Of a stretch of DNA of 61,066 bases, positions 16,558-24,490 are shown in pieces. The DNA lies in the NCBI GenBank assembly GCA_014859345.1, contig JACUUL010000006.1, positions 1-61,066 of the forward strand, in the 5' to 3' direction. The DNA is from Thermoleophilia bacterium. Its GTDB lineage: Bacteria > Actinomycetota > Thermoleophilia > BMS3ABIN01. Within the stretch, counting starts at the first letter, position 1; each line of letters opens with the position of its first letter. Under the pieces are notes generated by a model. The model saw only the letters and a list, made by a program, of their open reading frames with translations. It did no database searches and was not told the DNA's origin. Both the position numbers and the translations under genes were made by a program.

Positions 16558-17324
16558 GAGACTATCTGTCTTTCCTCATCGATCCCCTCAGGGCCTTGCT
16601 GGAGGCCATCCACGGCGTCCTGCCTGTCTGGATGCAGCCCTGGGGCTGGGCCATCTCCATTATCGTCCTGACGATTCTCGTCCGCGTCATCCTGATTCCG
16701 CTGACGGTCAAGCAGTACACCTCGATGCGGTCTCTTCAGAAGCTTCAGCCCAAGATGAAAGAGCTGCAGGCCAGGTACAAGGACGACAGGCAGAAGCTCA
16801 ACGAAGAGATGATGAAGTTCTACCGGGAGCACAAGGTAAATCCGTTCGGTTCCTGTCTGCCCCTTCTGTTGCAGATGCCCATCTTCATGGCGATCTACTT
16901 CATGCTGATCAGCGAGCCGTTTGCCACGGACAAGAGCTTCCTGTGGATAAGCGACATCAACGAAAAAGACTATTTCATCGTGCTCCTCTACATGGGCTCC
17001 CAGCTGCTGGCCAGCAAGCTGCTGACCGCCACGGTGGACAGGACTCAACAGATGATGATGTACATGCTGCCCCTGGTTTTTGGCTTCATCTTCCTTATCT
17101 ATCCGTTTCCGGCCGGCGTGCTGATCTACTGGGTCACCACAAACATCTGGACCATCGGGCAGCAGCTGGTCGTGATGCGCATCATCGACGCCAGGGAAGC
17201 CCACGCGCAGGCGGCGCTGGCCACCGAAGGGCCTCCCCCGGAAATGATCGAGAAGCGAGAGGTTAGCAAGGGTGGAGGCAAACGCGCCGGAAAATCCGGC
17301 TCAAAAAAGAAGAAGAGGCGCTGA
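16554..17324 (+). CDS. yidC: YidC/Oxa1 family membrane protein insertase
   Basis: A 256-aa insertase of the short Gram-positive type without the large periplasmic domain. Helices lie at about 24-48, 100-120, 140-160 and 178-200. The hydrophilic groove Arg is in RVILIPLTVKQ (about 46). The cytoplasmic helical hairpin LQKLQPKMKELQARYKDDRQ region is at about 62-90, followed by NPFGSCLPLLLQMP. The lysine-rich tail (about 235-256) can contact ribosomes. The N-terminus lacks an obvious lipobox. The gene is translationally coupled to yidD. Confidence 0.95.
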   Translation: MRDYLSFLIDPLRALLEAIHGVLPVWMQPWGWAISIIVLTILVRVILIPLTVKQYTSMRSLQKLQPKMKELQARYKDDRQKLNEEMMKFYREHKVNPFGSCLPLLLQMPIFMAIYFMLISEPFATDKSFLWISDINEKDYFIVLLYMGSQLLASKLLTATVDRTQQMMMYMLPLVFGFIFLIYPFPAGVLIYWVTTNIWTIGQQLVVMRIIDAREAHAQAALATEGPPPEMIEKREVSKGGGKRAGKSGSKKKKRR

Positions 17325-17325
17325 G

Positions 17326-18039
17326 ATGAGAGCTTCGGCAGAGGGCAAGACAGTATCCGACGCCTTTACGAAAGCCATCGCGCGCCTTGAACAGATGGCC
17401 GGAGCGCCTATCGACAAGGAGGAGGCCGAGGTCATTGTCATTTCCGAAGGATCAAAGGGTTTTTTGGGCATGGGCTCGACTATGGCCAAGGTCGAGGTGA
17501 GATTGCCGGTCCACGAGGCTCCCGTTGAAGAATCCGCGTCCGGGAATGCGCCGCCCGGTGACGAAGGGGCAAAACCGGCGTCGTCATCCGAGGCCCGTGA
17601 GCGCCTGACAGAGTTTCTGGAAAAGATTGTGAAAGCGTTTGGACTCGAAGGGAAAGTGCTCATCTCCGAGAACGAGAACGAGCTGGCGGGGAAAGTGGAC
17701 GGGCCCGATCTTGGCCTCTTCATTGGCCGTCATGGGCAGACCATGGACGCCATCCAGTACCTGGCTAACATCATAATCTACCGTCAACTGGGGGAGCGCA
17801 AGCGGATAGTCATCGATGCTGAGGATTACCGTGACCGCCGGGCGGAAACGCTGCAGGCGCTGGCCGACCGGGGAGCCGCCGAGGTCATGAAAGGCAGGTC
17901 ACGATACGAACTCAAGCCCATGAGCGCCGCCGAGAGGCGCATTATTCACATGCACCTTCAGGATCGTGACGGAGTGGAAACCCTGAGCGAAGGTGATGAG
18001 CCTTACCGGCGGGTGGTTATAGTCCGCGCGGAATGCTAA
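17326..18039 (+). CDS. jag: Jag/KhpB family RNA-binding protein
   Basis: A 237-aa protein with three expected parts: a Jag-N domain (about 5-55, with GKTVSDAFTKAI and SKGFLGMG), a central KH domain (about 95-165, with GLFIGRHGQTMDAIQYL) and a C-terminal R3H domain (about 175-237, with LKPMSAAERRIIHMHL). Such proteins bind RNA and affect cell division and elongation in Gram-positives. The ATG at 17326 is one base after the yidC stop. The rsmG-parA-parB genes that often follow are missing; convergent copZ comes next. Confidence 0.93.
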   Translation: MRASAEGKTVSDAFTKAIARLEQMAGAPIDKEEAEVIVISEGSKGFLGMGSTMAKVEVRLPVHEAPVEESASGNAPPGDEGAKPASSSEARERLTEFLEKIVKAFGLEGKVLISENENELAGKVDGPDLGLFIGRHGQTMDAIQYLANIIIYRQLGERKRIVIDAEDYRDRRAETLQALADRGAAEVMKGRSRYELKPMSAAERRIIHMHLQDRDGVETLSEGDEPYRRVVIVRAEC

Positions 18040-18100
18040 AACCCTGACGGCACCGCAGGGAGCGCCTTCTCAGCCGCGGGCCGGCCACAGCGAATTATTC

Positions 18101-18307
18101 TTATTCCGCGGGATAACCCGCCTCGGCGATTGCTTTCTTGATGGCGTCCAGAGAGACCATGTTCTCGTCGTAGGTGACCTCTATCCTTTTGCTCTCCGGA
18201 TCGGCTGAAACGGAGCTTACGCCCGCCAGGGCTCCCGCGGCGTTTTCCACCGCCATCTTGCAATGGCCGCATGACATCTTTGATGAGTTCAGAACCACTT
18301 CTTCCAT
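18101..18307 (-). CDS. CopZ-like copper chaperone (HMA domain)
   Basis: A 68-aa heavy-metal-associated domain. The metal site MSCGHC is at about 11-16, and the ferredoxin-like fold pattern (VSSVSADPESKRIEVTYD) follows. The ATG at 18307 has a GAGGAGA site, and the product is the exact length of a single HMA domain. It probably hands Cu(I) to the P-type ATPase at 45459-47909, but the two genes are 27 kb apart. Confidence 0.88.
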   Translation of the reverse strand: MEEVVLNSSKMSCGHCKMAVENAAGALAGVSSVSADPESKRIEVTYDENMVSLDAIKKAIAEAGYPAE

Positions 18308-18385
18308 GCTACTCTCCTCGTCCCGGATAACATAGAACAACAACCCCCCGATATAAAAAGGATATCAAAAGGACATCGAGAAAAG

Positions 18386-18420
18386 AAGCTAACCAGAAAG
18401 AAAATAAGCTAACCAGAAAG
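18386..18420 (+). repeat. short direct repeat, 20-base period
   Basis: AAGCTAACCAGAAAG occurs at 18386-18400 and again at 18406-18420, in the purine-rich gap between copZ and the zinc-ribbon gene. Its role is unknown; a variant (AAGCTAAACCAG) is near 24466. Confidence 0.6.
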
Positions 18421-18444
18421 AGGGGGCGGCGCGCGGCAGAAAGG

Positions 18445-18672
18445 ATGAAAATGCTGACAGGAAATAAATGGGTGAACATCACCTCGCTCTGGCAACCAGT
18501 CGAGTTGGAGTGCGCCTGGTGCGGTTCACGGGTGCCTCTGCCGGCCGGCGACTTTTGCGGGGTTTGCATTGATTGCGGCACGGTTATCTTCCGTCAGCCC
18601 GTAGATTCCGAACGCGAAACGCGGTCGGACCGCGGCAATGAACGCAGACACGCTGGTGCTCCCTCGGTATAG
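18445..18672 (+). CDS. small zinc-ribbon protein, hypothetical
   Basis: A 75-aa protein with two knuckles, CAWCGSR (about 24-27) and CIDCGTV (about 41-44), the layout of a treble-clef or zinc-ribbon domain. A charged Arg/Glu-rich tail follows. An ATG two codons downstream (18451) is an alternative start. It lies before the YhaM-type nuclease on the same strand. Not recognised as a named family; it could be a nucleic-acid-binding accessory. Confidence 0.5.
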   Translation: MKMLTGNKWVNITSLWQPVELECAWCGSRVPLPAGDFCGVCIDCGTVIFRQPVDSERETRSDRGNERRHAGAPSV

Positions 18673-18844
18673 CTTTGTTTCCGGCCAGGGTTGATGCTTG
18701 CCGGTCGCATTGTCTTCCAGGCGTCCTGCCCACGGTTGGCGTGAAGAGGACCCGCGCCTTCAACGGCGCCAGAACTGGTCTTCGGCCGGCGTGAGTGTGG
18801 TAAAATCGGATTCCTTAACGTCAACCGGACAAGAAACCGCCCTC

Positions 18845-19831
18845 TTGACTGATGTCTATCAGCAGCAGCCGGGCCCCGGCCGGGCTTTTATCGCCAATCT
18901 CGTCGACGGCGCCGCCGTTGATGAGATCTTTTTCCTGAAAGAAGCAGTTCCGGGGCGCGCCCGTAACGGGCAGCCGTATCTTTCGCTCAGGCTGAGCGAC
19001 AGGTCCGGAGCCGTGGATGCCCGGGCGTGGGAAGTGGACCCGGCATGGCAGGACAGGCTTCCCGGCCCTGGTTTCCTCCGGGTGCACGGAAAGGTCGAGA
19101 CTTTCCGCGGGCGGCTGCGGATAAGAATCGAGAGGGCCGAAAGGGTGGACGCGGCCGGTGTGGATCAGCGCGATTTTCTCCCCAGCTCATACCGCGATAC
19201 CGGCGAGCTGGTGGGTTACCTGCGGTATTTTCTGACGGAAGTCTATGATCAGGATCATTCCCGGCTGCTGGAATCGTTCTTCGGCGATGAGGATTTCCTG
19301 AAACGTTTTTGCCTGGCTCCGGGCGACGCCCGAACTCATCACGCCTATCTGGGAGGTCTGCTGGAACACACCATCTCCGTGGCGACGCTGTGCCAGCATG
19401 TGGCCGTGCAGCACCCGCGCCTTGACGGGGATCTGCTGGTAACCGCCGCCCTGCTTCACGATATCGGCAAAGTGGACGAGTTCACGTATGAAGGGCAAAT
19501 CGATTACAGCCGCGAGGGCAGGCTGCTGGGACACGTGCTCCTCGGGCAGAGGATGATCGAGGAAAGGATCCGCGAGCTGGGCGGTATTTCCAGGGAGAGG
19601 GAGATCGAGCTGCTGCACGTGCTGATCAGCCATCACGGGGAGCTGGAATGGGGGGCTCCCAAAAGGCCGCAGAGCGCCGAGGCGCTCGTGCTTCATCACA
19701 TCGATAACCTGGACGCCCGGGTCAAGGGTTTCCTGGAGGTCGTCGAGGGCCGGGGCGAGGTTTCCTGGCCCGAGCTGCAAAACTATTTCCGCCGTCCGCT
19801 TGACGAGCCGATGGCGGCCGACCGCGAGTAA
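18845..19831 (+). CDS. YhaM-type 3'-5' exoribonuclease (OB fold plus HD domain)
   Basis: A 328-aa protein like YhaM/CBF1, which degrade RNA and single-stranded DNA. An N-terminal OB-fold region (about 15-110, FLKEAVPGRARNGQPYLSL then LSDRSGAVDARAW) precedes an HD phosphohydrolase domain with HHAYLGGLLEHT (about 165), LLHDIGKVDEF (about 203), SHHGELEWGAPKRP (about 262) and HHIDNLDARV (about 285). The start is uncertain: TTG at 18845 gives the usual family length of about 314-330 aa. The frame is open to 18698, but that extension lacks family similarity and overlaps a -10-like TAAAAT (18800-18805). Confidence 0.85.
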   Translation: MTDVYQQQPGPGRAFIANLVDGAAVDEIFFLKEAVPGRARNGQPYLSLRLSDRSGAVDARAWEVDPAWQDRLPGPGFLRVHGKVETFRGRLRIRIERAERVDAAGVDQRDFLPSSYRDTGELVGYLRYFLTEVYDQDHSRLLESFFGDEDFLKRFCLAPGDARTHHAYLGGLLEHTISVATLCQHVAVQHPRLDGDLLVTAALLHDIGKVDEFTYEGQIDYSREGRLLGHVLLGQRMIEERIRELGGISREREIELLHVLISHHGELEWGAPKRPQSAEALVLHHIDNLDARVKGFLEVVEGRGEVSWPELQNYFRRPLDEPMAADRE

Positions 19832-19896
19832 CCCGGCAAGCCTGCTTCCGTGCCGGCCTGCAGAATCGGATCCCCGCGGCTAAAACCGCAATCCTG

Positions 19897-20976
19897 TCAG
19901 TCCTGCTCCGTGAGCGACTCGTCAACCTGAAACTCGATATCGTGGTCGAAACGCGTCTCGGGCAAAGCCTGTTTACTGATCTCTTCTTCGCCCTCGATGA
20001 AGGTTTCGCCGCTCACCATGGCGTCAAAAGCCTTGGCTTTTAGCCGGGCGCGGGTCTCTTCGATACGCCTCCGCATCTCATCACGGTCGAAATCCGACGA
20101 TGACCTTACGGTTGCTGATTCCGGTTCGCTGGTTACCGTAAGTTCAGCCTCCAGAACGGGCTCACCTTCAACTGGAGTCTTGAGCGCGGCCAGATCATCG
20201 ATACTGGGCGCCGTCTCCGGCTGCGGCTCCAGTTCCGCTACCGGCTCCGGTTCGACTTCGGCCGGCTCAGCCTCCAGAACGGGCTCACCTTCCACGGGAG
20301 TCTTGAGCGCGGCCAGATCATCGATCCTGGGTGCCGCCTCCGGCTGCGGCGCCAGTTCCGCTACCGGCTCCGGTTCGACTTCGGCCGGCTGCTCTGTTTC
20401 CGCCTCTGGCGCCGGCGGTTCCGGTTCTGACAGCCGTTCGAATTCCGCCGCCGGCCCCACTTCTGCCATGGGGGCCGCTTCCTCTGTGCTTCCTTTTTCC
20501 CATTCGTCCTCTGGGACTGCTGCCTCGGCGTCCACCGATTCGCCAGCCGGGGCCTCCTCGACGCCGGAAACCTCCGCGTCCGGGGGTCCGGTTACAAACT
20601 CCTCGGCGACCGTTCCGCTCATGGTTGCCTCCTCCCGGATGGAAAGCGTTTCCCCGGCGGCCTTTTCAACTGCTTCTGCCACGGGTGTTTCGGGAGCAGG
20701 CTCAGCGGCGCTTGAGGCAGAGGTCATGCTTTTCAGCTGGGCTTCGACCTGGCGGCGGGTCTCATCGATCCTTGCCTCCAGATCAATGGACGCCACCGCT
20801 TCATCCTGTTCAGGCGCGTGAACCGGACGGCTGGACTCCTCCTTAGGCGCGGGGAGCTGTTTCCAGCCGGCGCCCTTCAGTACGCGCCGCATCTCTTTCC
20901 CGGATTTTGGTGAAAGTATCAGGGCCAGACCGGCTCCGACTATTCCTCCGAAGATGAACCTTGAAAACCTGGGCAT
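19897..20976 (-). CDS. large acidic YtxH-domain protein with tandem repeats
   Basis: A 359-aa protein. Residues about 1-35 form a YtxH module: a glycine-rich membrane helix (FGGIVGAGLALILSPKSGKE) as in the small protein at 11333-11605. The rest is a very acidic, Pro/Glu/Ala-rich, probably disordered stretch. It contains two nearly identical 41-residue repeats (encoded at 20145-20390) plus a partial third copy. Two helical motifs, RIDETRRQVE and RIEETRARLK, flank the disordered part. The ATG at 20976 was chosen because GGGAGG sits nine bases upstream. Function unknown; a membrane-tethered spacer or scaffold is a guess. Confidence 0.75.
   Translation of the reverse strand: MPRFSRFIFGGIVGAGLALILSPKSGKEMRRVLKGAGWKQLPAPKEESSRPVHAPEQDEAVASIDLEARIDETRRQVEAQLKSMTSASSAAEPAPETPVAEAVEKAAGETLSIREEATMSGTVAEEFVTGPPDAEVSGVEEAPAGESVDAEAAVPEDEWEKGSTEEAAPMAEVGPAAEFERLSEPEPPAPEAETEQPAEVEPEPVAELAPQPEAAPRIDDLAALKTPVEGEPVLEAEPAEVEPEPVAELEPQPETAPSIDDLAALKTPVEGEPVLEAELTVTSEPESATVRSSSDFDRDEMRRRIEETRARLKAKAFDAMVSGETFIEGEEEISKQALPETRFDHDIEFQVDESLTEQD
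20145..20390 (-). repeat. two 123-base in-frame tandem repeats
   Basis: Copies at 20145-20267 and 20268-20390 are almost identical at the DNA level, each coding 41 residues (Glu/Pro/Val-rich, with DDLAALKTPVEGEP). High nucleotide identity suggests recent duplication and possible copy-number variation between strains. Confidence 0.9.
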
Positions 20977-21136
20977 CGATATCATTCCTCCCAAAAGCGT
21001 CAATCGCGGGACATGATCCTAGAGTCTATCTCAAAAGGCATTCCTTAGCGAAATCCGGCAATAAATGGAATATGCTTTTGGATTGACTCTCATTAATTTG
21101 TCGGAAGAAAGCGAGAAAAATCGAAAGGCTTCGTTT

Positions 21137-22456
21137 TCATTCGCCTTTCAGCTTCTTCAGTTTTCGGGCCAGTTCTTTTTCAAAACCGCGTTTTTCCGGG
21201 AAATAATAATCCTTTTTGTTCATTCCGGGCGGGAAATATTCCTGCTTGACTGCGGCATCAGGATAGTTGTGCGGATACTTGTATCCTTCCCCGTGACCCA
21301 TCTTTTTGGCTCCCGGATAATGGGAATCGCGCAAGTGCCTGGGAGGGCGGCGTGTTCCATCTTCTTCCACATCCCTCATCGCCGAGCTGATCGCCTTGAG
21401 AGAGGCGTTGCTTTTGGGAGCCAGGGCCAGATAGGTGGCGCCCTGGGCCAGGTTGAGCCGGCATTCCGGCAGTCCCACGAATTCCACGGCGCTGGCAACC
21501 GAGGTTGCTACCATTAACGCCTGGGGGTCCGCGTTTCCGACATCCTCAGAAGCAAAAATCACCATGCGCCTGGCGATGAACCTCGGATCTTCGCCGCCGG
21601 CGATCATAATCGCAAGCCAGTAGGTCGCGGCATCCGGATCGCTTCCCCGCATGCTCTTGATAAAAGCCGAGATGGCGTCGTAATGGAGGTCGCCGCCCTT
21701 CTGATAAAAAACCGGCTTGCGATGGATGGCTTCTTCGACCACCTCCAGGGGAATGGCGCCTTTCTTCCCTTCCGGCATGAGTTGGGCCGCGGTTTCCAGG
21801 ATTATTAGAGCCGCCCGGGCGTCTCCGCCGCTGGAGCCGGCTATTGCCGTTAGGCCGGGTTTGTCAAGTTTGAGTCCCAGGCTGCCCAGGCCGCGCTCCT
21901 TGTCTTTCAAAGCGCGGCCAAGCACCGTCTCTATATCAGCCTCCGACAGCGGCAGAAACTCAAAAAGCTCGCAGCGTGATATCAACGGACCGGTTACCTC
22001 GAAATACGGGTTTTCGGTAGTCGCGCCGATGAGAGTGACCACGCCGCTTTCCACCACAGGCAGCAGCGCATCCTGCTGGGCCTTGCTGAAACGGTGTATC
22101 TCGTCCACGAAGAGGATGGTGCCGCGGCCATAGAAGCCCAGCTGGTCTTCGGCCTCGGCGAAGATCCTGCGCAGATCGGCCACCCCGGAGCTCACAGCGC
22201 TTGCCTGGTGGAAATTGGAGCTGGTTTTACGGGCGATGATGCGGGCCAGGGTTGTCTTCCCGGTGCCCGGCGGTCCGAAGAAAATCATCGAAGGCAGCTG
22301 ATCGGCCTCGATAGCTCTCCTGAGAGCGCTTCCGGACGCCAGGATTTCCTGCTGTCCCACAAACTCCTCAAGCCCGGCAGGACGCATTCTGTGGGCCAGG
22401 GGGGCGCCATGCCTGATTTCTTCATCTGCCGCCTTGAATAAGCTGTCTTCGCTCAT
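21137..22456 (-). CDS. rarA: replication-associated recombination protein A (RarA/MgsA AAA+ ATPase)
   Basis: A 439-aa clamp-loader-like ATPase acting at stalled replication forks. Walker A is GPPGTGKTT (about 59-67), Walker B is LFVDEIHRF (about 115), sensor 1 is IGATTENP (about 138) and sensor 2 lies in GDARAAL (about 211). The C-terminal RarA tetramerisation region (SMRGSDPDAATYW, ARRMVIFASEDVGNADP) is complete. The length matches the family (about 430-450). Upstream in the divergent gap lies the promoter for the sugar-nucleotide transferase. Confidence 0.95.
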   Translation of the reverse strand: MSEDSLFKAADEEIRHGAPLAHRMRPAGLEEFVGQQEILASGSALRRAIEADQLPSMIFFGPPGTGKTTLARIIARKTSSNFHQASAVSSGVADLRRIFAEAEDQLGFYGRGTILFVDEIHRFSKAQQDALLPVVESGVVTLIGATTENPYFEVTGPLISRCELFEFLPLSEADIETVLGRALKDKERGLGSLGLKLDKPGLTAIAGSSGGDARAALIILETAAQLMPEGKKGAIPLEVVEEAIHRKPVFYQKGGDLHYDAISAFIKSMRGSDPDAATYWLAIMIAGGEDPRFIARRMVIFASEDVGNADPQALMVATSVASAVEFVGLPECRLNLAQGATYLALAPKSNASLKAISSAMRDVEEDGTRRPPRHLRDSHYPGAKKMGHGEGYKYPHNYPDAAVKQEYFPPGMNKKDYYFPEKRGFEKELARKLKKLKGE

Positions 22457-22512
22457 ACTCCGATTCTAGCACGGCTGAATTTCCCATACCTTCTTCCCGG
22501 TTTTGACGAAGT

Positions 22513-22541
22513 TTGACTCTTTTCCGGCGTCCTAATAATCT
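22513..22541 (+). promoter_or_regulatory. promoter for the NDP-sugar pyrophosphorylase gene
   Basis: TTGACT (22513-22518) and TAATCT (22536-22541) are 17 bases apart. They lie in the gap between rarA (-) and the nucleotidyltransferase gene (+). Motif evidence only. Confidence 0.4.
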
Positions 22542-22636
22542 AGTTTCACGATTTTCCACCGGTCTCAGTTTCCCTTATCCTTCCACCGGGGTGAGACTGG
22601 AAGCTAAAACTTTAAGGGACCCGAACTGGAGGATTA

Positions 22637-23746
22637 TTGAAAGCGGTAATTCTGGTCGGCGGTCAGGGAACAAGGCTGAGGCCTCTGACGCTGGGAACGC
22701 CCAAACCAATGGTTCCCTTGGCAAACAGGCCGTTTGTCTCCTACGTTCTCGAGCATCTCAGGAATCATGGGTTCACCGACATCGTATTCTCGATGGGTTA
22801 CCTTCCGGAGGGCATCAAGTCATATTTTGGAGACGGCAGCGCCATGGGAGTGGACCTTACCTATGTGGTGGAAGACTTTCCCCTCGGCACCGCTGGCGCA
22901 GTGAAGAACGTGGAGAAACACATTTCAGACGGTGATTTCCTGGTGCTGAACGGGGATATACTCACGGATCTTGATCTTACGGCCCTGCTCGCTTTCCACA
23001 AGCAGAAGAAGGCCACGGGCACCATCGCCCTGACACCCGTGGAAGACCCAACCGCTTATGGCCTGGTCAGCATAGGTGCCGATGATGAAGTGCTGGCCTT
23101 TCTGGAGAAGCCAAGCTGGGATCAGATAAGCACCAATCTCATAAACGCGGGCACTTACGTCCTCAAACGAGAGGTTCTGGACATGATTCCGCCGGGCGTG
23201 GAACACTCTTTTGAGCGCGGAGTATTTCCCAAGCTGGTCGGCAAAGGATTGTACGGCTTTCGCAGCGATTCCTACTGGATGGATATTGGCACGCCGGAGA
23301 AATATCTCCAAGCGCATTATGACATTCTGGAGAAAAACGTCAATACCAGCATTTCAGATTGCCTTGACCGGGATTTCGTCTGCCTGGAAAACAGCGTCGA
23401 TCTGGAGCTGGGCGCCAAACTGGTGCCCCCCCTCATCATAGGGGCAGGCTCCGTGATCAAGGCCGGATCGCGGGTTGGCCGCATGGCTATCATCGGTCCC
23501 GGATGCACTGTCTCAGCCGGAAGCATAGTCGAGGAATCAATAATCCAGGAAGGGTCGGTGATCGGAGAGAACGCGATCGTCAGAAAGAGCATCATCGCCC
23601 GTAACGTCCAGCTCGGCAAGGATTCCCTGGTTCAGGGCGGGGCTATCGTCGGAGAGGGCGCCCGGATCGGGGAAAACAATGTCCTGGCCAATCACATACG
23701 CATTTATCCGGGAACGCAGGTCAAGGACGGCTCGATCAGGTTTTAG
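22637..23746 (+). CDS. NDP-sugar pyrophosphorylase (mannose-1-phosphate guanylyltransferase-like)
   Basis: A 369-aa sugar-1-phosphate nucleotidyltransferase. The nucleotide-binding signature is at the start (GGQGTRLRPLTLGTPKPM), with the metal Asp in LNGDILTD (about 103) and the catalytic/metal segment SDSYWMDIGTPEKYL (about 210). The C-terminal 110 residues are a left-handed beta-helix of hexapeptide repeats (IIGAGSVIKAGSRVG and onwards). Specificity (GTP/mannose versus UTP or dTTP/glucose) cannot be read with certainty. The TTG start at 22637 has GGAGG four bases upstream. It overlaps the convergent HEAT-repeat gene by 11 bases and probably supplies the envelope glycan genes nearby. Confidence 0.88.
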   Translation: MKAVILVGGQGTRLRPLTLGTPKPMVPLANRPFVSYVLEHLRNHGFTDIVFSMGYLPEGIKSYFGDGSAMGVDLTYVVEDFPLGTAGAVKNVEKHISDGDFLVLNGDILTDLDLTALLAFHKQKKATGTIALTPVEDPTAYGLVSIGADDEVLAFLEKPSWDQISTNLINAGTYVLKREVLDMIPPGVEHSFERGVFPKLVGKGLYGFRSDSYWMDIGTPEKYLQAHYDILEKNVNTSISDCLDRDFVCLENSVDLELGAKLVPPLIIGAGSVIKAGSRVGRMAIIGPGCTVSAGSIVEESIIQEGSVIGENAIVRKSIIARNVQLGKDSLVQGGAIVGEGARIGENNVLANHIRIYPGTQVKDGSIRF

Positions 23747-24383
23747 CCAGCGCCGCCCGCGCCAGCTTCCCTACCTCCTTTTCCACCATCCGTCCTTTTT
23801 CGTAAATCCTGAGGCGGCCCCGATCACCGGCGAGTTCTCCCAGGCGCCGCGCTGCTTCGATATCCCCCCGGGAGGCCGCGATGACCGCGAGGCCCCGGAC
23901 GGCCTCGTCGGGATCGTCAAGAGCGGTCAGGACCACAGCGGCCGCTCCGGGCACATCCGTGATGCCGGACTGCGCCATCCGGGCTATCGCCCACAGCACT
24001 CCCTTGAGGAACACCTTTTCTTCGTCTTCTGAATGAAGCGAGACGATAATTGGCGGGATGTCGGCAAACTGGCGAGGACTGGCGCTGACGATCTCCGCCA
24101 GCAGTTCCGGAGCGCTCCAGCCCATGCCTCCGGATTCCTCCCGGGCTGACCAGATCAGGCGCTGAATCAGGTTGCGCAACCGGGAAGCATCGTGACGGGC
24201 CACAGCGGCCGCGCACGCTCCCATGGCCTCGATGGCGCGCCAGCAAATCACATCCTCCTTGTCATACGCGAGAGCGACGAGCTTGCCGAATACACGCTGA
24301 TCCGCTTCGGCCAGGCCGATAACGGCGCCGTAGTCTCCGGCAGCCAGGTACTGGATCAGTTTTGATTTCAGTGAAGTCGCCAA
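23736..24383 (-). CDS. HEAT-repeat-like protein, hypothetical
   Basis: A 215-aa all-helical protein. Several units look like HEAT/armadillo repeats: CWRAIEAMGACAAAVAR, LLAEIVSASPRQFADIPPIIVSLL-like, GVLWAIARMAQSG and VLTALDDPDEAVRGLAVIAASR. These usually form a curved protein-interaction surface. It starts with TTG at 24383 without a strong ribosome site. It follows ugd on the same strand and overlaps the convergent pyrophosphorylase gene. No named family is certain. Confidence 0.65.
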   Translation of the reverse strand: MATSLKSKLIQYLAAGDYGAVIGLAEADQRVFGKLVALAYDKEDVICWRAIEAMGACAAAVARHDASRLRNLIQRLIWSAREESGGMGWSAPELLAEIVSASPRQFADIPPIIVSLHSEDEEKVFLKGVLWAIARMAQSGITDVPGAAAVVLTALDDPDEAVRGLAVIAASRGDIEAARRLGELAGDRGRLRIYEKGRMVEKEVGKLARAALAKT

Positions 24384-24490
24384 AATCCGTAAAGACAGGC
24401 CCTTTTTCCCGAAAAGGAAGTTATCAGATCGAAAACCTCAACAGGGAAACAGCAGGCAGAAAGGAAGCTAAACCAGTTGGGGACAGTAAA

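Noticed and set aside
20331-20846. Pro/Leu-rich frame opposite the acidic YtxH gene
   Set aside because: Antisense shadow of the Glu/Ala-rich repeat region, without start signals.
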